Source of the DNA: Paenibacillus sp. 32352
Lineage (GTDB): Bacteria > Bacillota > Bacilli > Paenibacillales > NBRC-103111
Direction: 5' to 3'
Length of the DNA stretch: 64,000 nt
NCBI RefSeq assembly: GCF_002042965.1
Contig: NZ_MZNT01000014.1
Location: forward strand, 124,001 to 188,000
Position 1 is the first letter of the stretch. Each line of letters begins with the position of its first letter. A program made the position numbers and the translations under genes. Shown here one piece after another: positions 57,818 to 64,000 of the stretch. The notes under the pieces were generated by a model, which ran no database searches, had not been told where the DNA came from, and saw nothing but the letters and a program-made list of their open reading frames with translations.

Positions 57818-58408
57818 ATGGCCAAACCGAATGTCGTATCTAAGAAAGAGCTTGTGCAATCCGCTCAGCGCTGCATCGTAGAGAAAGGCTTTGATAAAAC
57901 CACCTTGAAGGCGGTGGCCGATAACGCCAACGTAACCCAAGGGACCGTCTTTTATCATTTCAAAACGAAGGAGCAGCTCTTCGTCGAGGTCGTCAAGCAT
58001 ATGTGCGAGGCGTCGTGGAAGTCGATGAAGGAAACGGCCGGCACAAGTCCGGCCACCACGCCGGCCGAGTTGCTCGAAGCCGCGAAGGAGCGTTGCAGCT
58101 ACGATTCCTTTTACCATCAGCTGTTCTTCTCTTCCCTTGCTGCCGGGCTGCAAAACGATTCGATCCGCGAACAGCTAAGCCAGCTGATCGGACAGGAAAA
58201 TGCCCACCTTACGGAGCTGCTGTCCGCCCGATGGCACCAGTCGCCGATACCGGGCATCTCCTTGGACGGGTGGGGGATCCTGCTCAATGCGCTGATCGAC
58301 GGGCTGGCAGTTCAGGCTTTATTATCTAAGGACTTTCCCGCAGACCGCGTGTACACGGAGCTGGGACGGCTTCTGCTCGCTCTGCAGGAACGAAATCAGA
58401 CCGAATAA
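57818..58408 (+). CDS. TetR-family transcriptional regulator
   Basis: 196 residues. HTH: QSAQRCIVEKGFDKTTLKAV and NVTQGTVFYHFKTKEQLFVE. The C-terminal ligand domain is about 130 residues with no recognised specificity. The ATG follows AAAGGAGG by 11 nt. It is co-transcribed with the membrane protein gene 17 bp downstream. A perfect palindrome over the promoter suggests autorepression. Confidence 0.9.
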   Translation: MAKPNVVSKKELVQSAQRCIVEKGFDKTTLKAVADNANVTQGTVFYHFKTKEQLFVEVVKHMCEASWKSMKETAGTSPATTPAELLEAAKERCSYDSFYHQLFFSSLAAGLQNDSIREQLSQLIGQENAHLTELLSARWHQSPIPGISLDGWGILLNALIDGLAVQALLSKDFPADRVYTELGRLLLALQERNQTE

Positions 58409-58425
58409 GACTGGGGGGGATCTGC

Positions 58426-58815
58426 ATGTTCCGTAATTATGTCCTATGGGGTATTGTGCTGTGGCTCGGCGCCACGCTTCTGTTTCGCTACTTAGGGCAT
58501 CTGCTGCTGGGTACGTGGATGTCCTGGGTTCTTTTTGCTGCGGCGGTCCCGCTCATTTACCTGTGTACCGCTCTGGTGTACCGATGGAGAAACGTTCCGG
58601 CCTCAGACCGCCTCCTCTGCTCCTGCTGCATCGCGCTTCCGGGCATGCTGCTCGATATAGCGAGCCTGCTCCTTCCTGGACAGGTGTTCCCCGCCATTCC
58701 CGAGGAACGCATACCGGTTCTTGCCGCATGGCTATTGTGGGCCTACAGCCTGATTGTTCTATTCGGCTTCCCATGGCGGAATGCTCTCTCGGCTGGACGC
58801 AGGTCTATTCTATAG
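58426..58815 (+). CDS. DUF5367-like membrane protein
   Basis: 129 residues, four predicted helices (YVLWGIVLWLGATLLFRYLG, MSWVLFAAAVPLIYLCTALV, a middle helix around LLCSCCIALPGMLLDIASLL and a last one near LAAWLLWAYSLIVLFGFPW). This matches DUF5367, small membrane proteins often paired with TetR regulators. Function unknown. GGGGGGATC precedes the ATG. Confidence 0.78.
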   Translation: MFRNYVLWGIVLWLGATLLFRYLGHLLLGTWMSWVLFAAAVPLIYLCTALVYRWRNVPASDRLLCSCCIALPGMLLDIASLLLPGQVFPAIPEERIPVLAAWLLWAYSLIVLFGFPWRNALSAGRRSIL

Positions 58816-58862
58816 GGAAAGCTCTAATCCGCATCAGCTTGCTTCCTCTTTCGTTGAATGAC

Positions 58863-58906
58863 ACAAAAAGCTGCCTCCCGCACAAGCGGAAAGACAGCTT
58901 TTTCTT
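58863..58906. terminator. Bidirectional terminator between DUF5367 and binding-protein genes
   Basis: AAAAAGCTGCCT pairs with AGACAGCTTTTT, with an inner CCGC/GCGG stem; A and T runs on both sides, between convergent genes. Confidence 0.75.
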
Positions 58907-58932
58907 GCTTAGGACAGCCTACAAGCCGTCGC

Positions 58933-60558
58933 TTATTTGGAGCTGTTATAGCGATCGTAGACGCCTTGATATATTTTCATCATTTTATCGAGTCCCATGT
59001 CGTTAAGCTTTTTCACGTAATCGTCCCACTCTTTATCGATGCCGCCGGACATCATCCACTTCGCGCTCATTTTGCCGACATAGCCGTCGATATCCGTTAA
59101 GTACCGTGAGATTTGGTCGCTTTCCTCCGCGGTAAAGTACGTTTTCGGGAAGCCGTTGTTCACAAGGGACGGAGCATACACGTTATCCACGTCGACTTTA
59201 CTGCGTTTGCCGCTAGGGGTGACGACTTTCATTTCGTTCACTTTATTCGTCAAAGCCCACACCGAGTATGCGGTAGGCGGAACCTTCTTGAACTCATCCT
59301 CATTGGCGCCGGCAGGAAGCGTAATCTCTTCGTATTTGCCGTCCGGACGCTCCTTCAGGCTGTCTCCGCCTATGACGCCGCTGCTGAATTGCAGCGAAAT
59401 TTTCGGATCAAACGAGTAGTCGATCCAGCGGATCGTCGCTTCCGGGTTTTTATTCACGTTGGTAATCGAGAAGGAGCCTCTGAGCAGGATACCGGCAGGG
59501 TAATCAGCCCACGCGGCCTTTTGTCCGTTCGGTCCTTTCAGCGGAGGAACCGATACGTAATCCTGGTTGCTTGGATTCCAGTCCATGGCGACGCCTACGA
59601 TGCCTTTGCTTGTCTTGGCATTGAACACCTTGGCATCCTGGGTGAAGCTCTCCTGATCCGCCAAGCCCTCGGCGAACAGCTTGTTAACAAATTGGATCGC
59701 TTCCTTATACTGCAGCTGCACCGCCGTATACATCACCTTATTGTTCTCCACGTACAAGTGGTTATGACCGACCTTATGGATATCGCGGTCAATCACGCCG
59801 AACGCTCCGAAGAGGGCGTTGATATCCGTGTTGCTGCCGTTGTTCTGTACAAAGGAAAGCGGAATTTGGTCCTTCTTGTTATTGCCGCCCAGATCGTTCT
59901 CCTTAAACGCCTTCAAGGTCGTGTACAGCTCATCGATCGTTGTCGGCATCGGCAGCTTCAATTCGTCCAGCCACTTCTTATTAATGAACATCGTCGACTT
60001 CGTTCTCGGATACGTCTCGTTAATCGTCGGCAGTGAATAAATATGGCCGTCCGGCGCCGTCAGCTGCTTTTTGTAAGCAGGATTTTCATCCAGCAGCTTT
60101 TTGATATTCGGGGCGTATTTGTCGATCAGCCCTTCCAGCGGGATAAGAATGCCTTGCGATCCGTACTTGACGATATCGGTGTCCTCGCTCAGGATGCCAT
60201 GTCCGTAAAAAGCGTCAGGCAGCTCGCCGCCGGCGAACAGCAGGTTCTTCTTATCCGCCCAGCTGCTGCCCGGGGTCAAGTTCCAGTTGATGTGAATGTT
60301 CGTCTTGGCCTCGATATCCTGGAACAGCTTGTAATCGTTCAAGTCTTTGCCTGAAGGCGGCTTGAAGCCCGCGAAGTTCAGGGTCAGCTTCTCCTTGGCG
60401 ATCGGGAAATCGGTTGCATTAATGTTGCCCGGCAGCTCGCCGGTCTTCTTCTCATCTCCGCCCGCGGCGCCGCTCTTGTCTCCTCCGCAGCCCGTCAACC
60501 CCAGTGCAAGCGAAAGCGTTAAGGCGGTTGCAGCAATCGGCCATTTGTTCTTGTTCAT
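58933..60558 (-). CDS. Extracellular solute-binding lipoprotein, sugar ABC transporter (LplA-like)
   Basis: 541 residues from the ATG at 60558, 9 nt after GAGGGGG (an ATG at 60564 is also possible). Lipobox ALGLTGC at about residue 25. The large SBP domain has family features: INWNLTPGSSWADKKNLLFA, GELPDAFYGHGI, LIDKYAPNIKKLLDENPAYK and YSLPTINETYPRTKSTMFIN. Proteins of this size with YtcP/YteP-type permeases are typical of Paenibacillus and import oligosaccharides, often uronides. The ligand cannot be read. Last gene of the operon. Confidence 0.9.
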   Translation of the reverse strand: MNKNKWPIAATALTLSLALGLTGCGGDKSGAAGGDEKKTGELPGNINATDFPIAKEKLTLNFAGFKPPSGKDLNDYKLFQDIEAKTNIHINWNLTPGSSWADKKNLLFAGGELPDAFYGHGILSEDTDIVKYGSQGILIPLEGLIDKYAPNIKKLLDENPAYKKQLTAPDGHIYSLPTINETYPRTKSTMFINKKWLDELKLPMPTTIDELYTTLKAFKENDLGGNNKKDQIPLSFVQNNGSNTDINALFGAFGVIDRDIHKVGHNHLYVENNKVMYTAVQLQYKEAIQFVNKLFAEGLADQESFTQDAKVFNAKTSKGIVGVAMDWNPSNQDYVSVPPLKGPNGQKAAWADYPAGILLRGSFSITNVNKNPEATIRWIDYSFDPKISLQFSSGVIGGDSLKERPDGKYEEITLPAGANEDEFKKVPPTAYSVWALTNKVNEMKVVTPSGKRSKVDVDNVYAPSLVNNGFPKTYFTAEESDQISRYLTDIDGYVGKMSAKWMMSGGIDKEWDDYVKKLNDMGLDKMMKIYQGVYDRYNSSK

Positions 60559-60616
60559 CGACATCGTCCCCCTCATGTTCTTCCCATGGTTATATTCAGC
60601 AGCGGTTGCCCGCGGT

Positions 60617-61501
60617 TTACCCTTTTAATGAACCTACCAATGCCCCTTTTACGAAAAACCGTTGAAGGAACGGATACAGGATAAGCACCGGCAAGCTGGA
60701 TACGATAATGATCGCGTATTTCATAAGCTCCAACCGCTTCTGCTGCTCCTGCGAGCCGTCCTGCAGGTTTTGCAAATCGGAGCCTTCGTTCATGATCAGG
60801 ATGTTTCTTAGTATCACCTGAAGCGGCTGCATCGCATTGCTCTTCAAATAGATGAGCGCCTGAAAATACGAGTTCCAATGTCCTACCGCATAGAACAGCA
60901 CCATGACGGCACAAATCGGAAGCGCTAAGGGAATTGCTATTTTCAAGAAAAATTTCATATTCGTACAGCCGTCGATCATGGCGGATTCCAGTACCTCACC
61001 CGGAATGTTCGATTGGAAGAATGTCCGTGTAATGATCACATTGAAGACGGATACGGCGTTCGGAATGACCATCGCCCATACCGTGTTCAGCATCCCCAGA
61101 TCTTTGATCAACAAGTAGGTCGGGATCAAGCCGCCGCCGAAGAACATCGTAAAGACAAGCAGGAACATGAACACGTTTCTCCCGACCAGATCGGTTCTGG
61201 AGAGCGCATAGCCGGCCGAAATCGTCAATACGACATTAATCGACGTCCCTAATACAGTATACAGCAGCGAATTGCGAAACCCGAGCCAGATGGACGGTTC
61301 GGTCAGCACCTTTTTATAGCCGTCCCAGGTCAAGTGATCGGGGAAAAACAGCAGCTTGCCCGAGTAAATCAGATCCGGGTCGGTGACCGAGGCCATGACG
61401 ACGAAATAGAGCGGATAAATGACCAGAATCAGTAAAATGGTTATTAACGAATAATTGACCAAGTCGAATGCGACATCGCCTTTTGTTTTTGGAAGCTTCA
61501 T
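60617..61501 (-). CDS. Sugar ABC transporter permease (YtcP type)
   Basis: 294 residues, six membrane helices, CUT1 family. The EAA loop reads ESAMIDGCTNMKFFLKIAIP (about residues 185-205). Typical YtcP features: YPLYFVVMASVTDPDLIYSG near the start and the C-terminal ILYPFLQRFFVKGALVGSLKG. It pairs with the permease encoded 12 bp upstream. No ATPase gene is in the operon; these transporters use a shared MsmX-type ATPase. Confidence 0.92.
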   Translation of the reverse strand: MKLPKTKGDVAFDLVNYSLITILLILVIYPLYFVVMASVTDPDLIYSGKLLFFPDHLTWDGYKKVLTEPSIWLGFRNSLLYTVLGTSINVVLTISAGYALSRTDLVGRNVFMFLLVFTMFFGGGLIPTYLLIKDLGMLNTVWAMVIPNAVSVFNVIITRTFFQSNIPGEVLESAMIDGCTNMKFFLKIAIPLALPICAVMVLFYAVGHWNSYFQALIYLKSNAMQPLQVILRNILIMNEGSDLQNLQDGSQEQQKRLELMKYAIIIVSSLPVLILYPFLQRFFVKGALVGSLKG

Positions 61502-61513
61502 CCTGTCACCCCT

Positions 61514-62485
61514 TTACCATAGGCTCGTCTGTTTAAGCGATTTCGCGATTTTGTTGACTGTAATTAATAGAATAAAGTTAATCACGGTATTAAATAGCCC
61601 GATCGCCGAGGCGTAGCTGTACTGAGCCTGCACCAGACCCGCCTTGTACACATAAGTCTGAATCGTCTCGGAAGCGTCGACATTCAACGAGTTTTGCATC
61701 AAATATACCTTTTCGAACCCGACGCTCATCATATGCCCCATATTCATGATCAGCATAATAATAACGGTAGGCATGATGGACGGAACGTCGATGTGAAGCA
61801 CGCGCTGCAGCTTGGTTGCTCCATCCACCACCGCCGCCTCGTGCAAGTCCGGGTTGACCGCCGTCAGTGCGGCCAGGTAGATGATGGTTCCCCAGCCTAC
61901 GCTTTGCCACACGCCGGAAAAGACGAAGACCGATTTGAACCAGGCCGCTTCCCCCATAAAGAAGATCGGCTTAATTCCGAACAGGCCCAGAAACGTATTG
62001 ACCGCTCCTGTTTTCGGAGAAAGCAGCAAGGAGACAATTCCTACGACAACCACCGTCGAAATAAAATGAGGCGCATAAGTAACCGTTTGCACGACTTTCT
62101 TAAAACGTTCGCTGGTCAGCTGATTGATCATCAGCGCCAGTATAATCGGTGCCGGAAAGGCAACCAGCAGCTCGTATACGCTGATCCCGATCGTATTTTT
62201 GATAATGGTGCCGAATTGATACGATTCGAAAAATCGGGTGAAGTTATCGAAGCCTACCCATGGACTTCCGCTGTAGCCTTTGATGGGATTGAAGTTCTGG
62301 AACGCTATCTGCAATCCGTACATCGGTACGTAATGAAAAATAATAAAGTATGCAAGTGTCGGCAGCAGCAGCAGGTATAAATCATAGTTGATTATGATGC
62401 TGCGGAGTTTTTTGGCTGCTTGGGACTTGGACCGGCTCTGTCCTTTTACTATACCCGGCTGCACTGTATCGGTTTGTTGCGCCAT
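61514..62485 (-). CDS. Sugar ABC transporter permease (YteP/LplB type)
   Basis: 323 residues, six membrane helices after a charged N-terminal extension. Typical YteP motifs: YDLYLLLLPTLAYFIIFHYV, PMYGLQIAFQNFNPIKGYSG and WVGFDNFTRFFESYQF, with the EAA loop EAAVVDGATKLQRVLHIDVP. First gene of the permease-permease-binding protein operon. A cre-like site lies about 180 bp upstream and the AraC-type regulator precedes it on the same strand. Confidence 0.92.
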   Translation of the reverse strand: MAQQTDTVQPGIVKGQSRSKSQAAKKLRSIIINYDLYLLLLPTLAYFIIFHYVPMYGLQIAFQNFNPIKGYSGSPWVGFDNFTRFFESYQFGTIIKNTIGISVYELLVAFPAPIILALMINQLTSERFKKVVQTVTYAPHFISTVVVVGIVSLLLSPKTGAVNTFLGLFGIKPIFFMGEAAWFKSVFVFSGVWQSVGWGTIIYLAALTAVNPDLHEAAVVDGATKLQRVLHIDVPSIMPTVIIMLIMNMGHMMSVGFEKVYLMQNSLNVDASETIQTYVYKAGLVQAQYSYASAIGLFNTVINFILLITVNKIAKSLKQTSLW

Positions 62486-62664
62486 CCTGATCGTTCACCT
62501 CCATGTTGTCTTTGCCATGCATGTAATCGCTTTTATAGGTTTATTAAACCCCGGCCCGATCCTCTCTGTATATAAGCGAGATCTGCCCACGCACTATGCG
62601 AAACTTGATCTGATGAGGATTTCAGGGGCCAATAGGTCAAAATGTACCTGCACATATGCCGATT

Positions 62665-62680
62665 TTGCATGCGTTTACAA
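62665..62680. promoter_or_regulatory. Candidate CcpA site (cre) before the sugar ABC operon
   Basis: TTGCATGCGTTTACAA matches WTGnAAnCGnWWnCAW with one mismatch. It lies between the regulator gene and the first permease, fitting carbon catabolite control. Confidence 0.5.
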
Positions 62681-62761
62681 CAAAGAAGCCCCGCCGCAGG
62701 CGAAGTCCGGTTGTACGGCTGCTTCGACTTACGTCAGGGCTGTTCAATATCATGGGGCTGA

Positions 62762-64000
62762 TCAAGCGCGCTGCTGCTTGCGGTATTCTCCGGGAGTGAC
62801 TCCGACGGATTGCTTGAACTTGCGTATAAAGCTGGACACGTCGTAATACCCGACCTGCAGTACAATTTCTTTAACGGAACGATCGTCCGTACGGAGAAGC
62901 AGCTTCGCCTGATCGATGCGGATTTCATTCAAATAGTCCATCACGGTACGACCTGTCTGCTCTTTAAAATAACGGCTTAAATAGGACAAGGACAGCGAGA
63001 AATGGTCCGCAATCTTTTGCACGGAAAAGTCCGGCTCATTGTAATGATTCTGAATATACTGCGTTATTTGATCAATGAGTGCCGTCGGGGACGCCGGCTT
63101 ATGCTCCTTGAGCGACTCGCACAGCGTAGCGCAGGCGGTAGTGAACAAATCGGCTATTTCATCCAGCGTGGTGAAATCGGTCAATGCCATAACATCGGGA
63201 AAGCTTCCGTTGGAGCTCCCCGGCTGCTTCTTCTCAACCACCGCTATGAATTTGCGGATCATATCGTAGCAGAGCTCTCTGGCGATGAACAGCGTCAGCC
63301 CGCTTTGCTTCATGCGGACGGCGATCTGCTGAACCTCCTCCGAGATCCGGTCCGGACTGCCGTGCTGCAGCACGATATCCAGATCATCAAGCACCCGTCT
63401 CGGATTAAAGACATCCTCATAATGATGAGCCATCATTTCATCGAAGAACAAGGCTCTCTGGCTGCCCCGGATCAGCTTGTAATCGATGGCGGTCGAAGCC
63501 TCCAGATAAGACCGGCCGACCTGGGTCAGCTCGGCGTATACGTTTCCGACCCCCATAGTAATGGGAGCCTCGAACACCGTGCTTAAATGCTCATGCAGCT
63601 GCAAAAGCCATGCCTTCCACTCCTCCGGCGGGCCTTCGACAGACAGGATGAACATCGCCCGCTTGTCCTCGAGGCTGTCCTTGGAATAGCCGATGTAGCG
63701 GCCTCCGAGCTTCTGGTCCACCTCCTGAATCAGTCTGTCCTTATAAGGGACCAAGGAGGACGGATACTCCAGGATCATCACCGCGGCAAGCGGATTCGGA
63801 AAGACGATGCCCACTTCCTTGCCCCGCTCATTCATGTCCTCCAGCGTCTTCATCTCGCCTTTCAAGAGGCTCCCTAATAGATGCTCCTTGACGGCGTACC
63901 GGTTCTCCTCCAGCTTGCGGCCCAGCAGACGGTTCGAATTGACCATATCATGAATGACGCTGCCGATCGCTTCAAATTCATTCGCTCTGCGAATCGACTG
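62762..64000 (-). CDS. AraC-family regulator of the sugar ABC operon (C-terminal 412 residues, cut by window edge)
   Basis: The frame stays open to the window edge on the minus strand, so the N-terminus is missing; the ATG at 63946 is internal. The visible part starts with QSIRRANEFEAIGSVIHDMV, a signalling helix as found after HAMP segments of membrane-bound AraC regulators of Paenibacillus (about 750 residues with an extracellular sensor). A middle domain (about 60-250) precedes two HTH motifs: FSVQKIADHFSLSLSYLSRY and VKEIVLQVGYYDVSSFIRKF, ending GVTPGEYRKQQ. It very likely senses a sugar and activates the transporter operon downstream. Confidence 0.88.
   Translation of the reverse strand, partial: QSIRRANEFEAIGSVIHDMVNSNRLLGRKLEENRYAVKEHLLGSLLKGEMKTLEDMNERGKEVGIVFPNPLAAVMILEYPSSLVPYKDRLIQEVDQKLGGRYIGYSKDSLEDKRAMFILSVEGPPEEWKAWLLQLHEHLSTVFEAPITMGVGNVYAELTQVGRSYLEASTAIDYKLIRGSQRALFFDEMMAHHYEDVFNPRRVLDDLDIVLQHGSPDRISEEVQQIAVRMKQSGLTLFIARELCYDMIRKFIAVVEKKQPGSSNGSFPDVMALTDFTTLDEIADLFTTACATLCESLKEHKPASPTALIDQITQYIQNHYNEPDFSVQKIADHFSLSLSYLSRYFKEQTGRTVMDYLNEIRIDQAKLLLRTDDRSVKEIVLQVGYYDVSSFIRKFKQSVGVTPGEYRKQQRA

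Noticed and set aside
59113..60036. 307-codon plus-strand frame opposite the sugar-binding protein gene
   Set aside because: Antisense shadow; the binding protein has lipobox, domain motifs and operon context.

Overview
The window looks like a chromosomal segment of a spore-forming, low-to-mid GC Firmicute, most probably Paenibacillus or a close relative. The markers are a spore-coat transglutaminase (tgl), a YwmB-type secreted protein, a CAP/S-layer-homology protein, KimA behind a c-di-AMP riboswitch, a tRNA-Trp T-box before trpS, YtcP/YteP-type sugar permeases, a glnQHMP-type operon and a csp-ydjO cold-shock pair. Most genes are GC-rich with AGGAGG-like ribosome binding sites. The segment from about 0.7 to 4.6 kb is AT-richer and full of debris.

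Layout. 0-5 kb: kimA (cut by the window edge) and its riboswitch, then a degraded accessory region with an orphan secreted protein, a truncated group IIC-like intron beside a terminator hairpin, an IS110-family transposase remnant, a two-gene XRE regulator/membrane protein unit with two perfect operators, and a serine-resolvase fragment. 5-19.6 kb: Nudix, DinB and WYL regulator, a DAACS symporter, a MmyB-type regulator divergent from a FabF-like synthase, a polar amino acid ABC transporter, azoreductase, nitroreductase, a chemoreceptor, a PHP phosphatase and tgl. 20-28 kb: csp and ydjO, an LTA-synthase-like enzyme, YwmB, a UvrD-type helicase whose C-terminus resembles YdjO, YitT and Nudix. 28-36.4 kb: trpS with T-box and Trp-rich upstream ORF, aldo/keto reductase, AraC, CAP-SLH protein, TetR/MFS pair. 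36.7-49 kb: a 989-residue modular secreted protein, HIT, a small ORF behind Fur boxes, beta-propeller phytase behind a Pho box, LysR/EamA, LysP, stalk protein, purple-acid-type phosphatase. 49-64 kb: a binding-protein ABC operon ending in a beta-CASP metallo-hydrolase, three LysR/EamA/TetR units, and a sugar ABC operon with its AraC-type regulator running off the right edge.

The most unusual signal is a dispersed repeat of about 195-205 bp with terminal inverted repeats (TGTTGAAAAACC type). Three full copies (36401-36594 plus; 44382-44577 minus; 57492-57696 minus) and two fragments are present. The three cores differ in sequence but keep two long helices through compensatory changes, and the wobble pairs appear on only one strand. 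This suggests a mobile element carrying a strand-specific structured RNA. A second strong signal is trpS, which has both a T-box and an overlapping upstream ORF with three consecutive Trp codons.

No rRNA, tRNA or CRISPR array was seen. All calls come from reading the sequence; no database search was possible.
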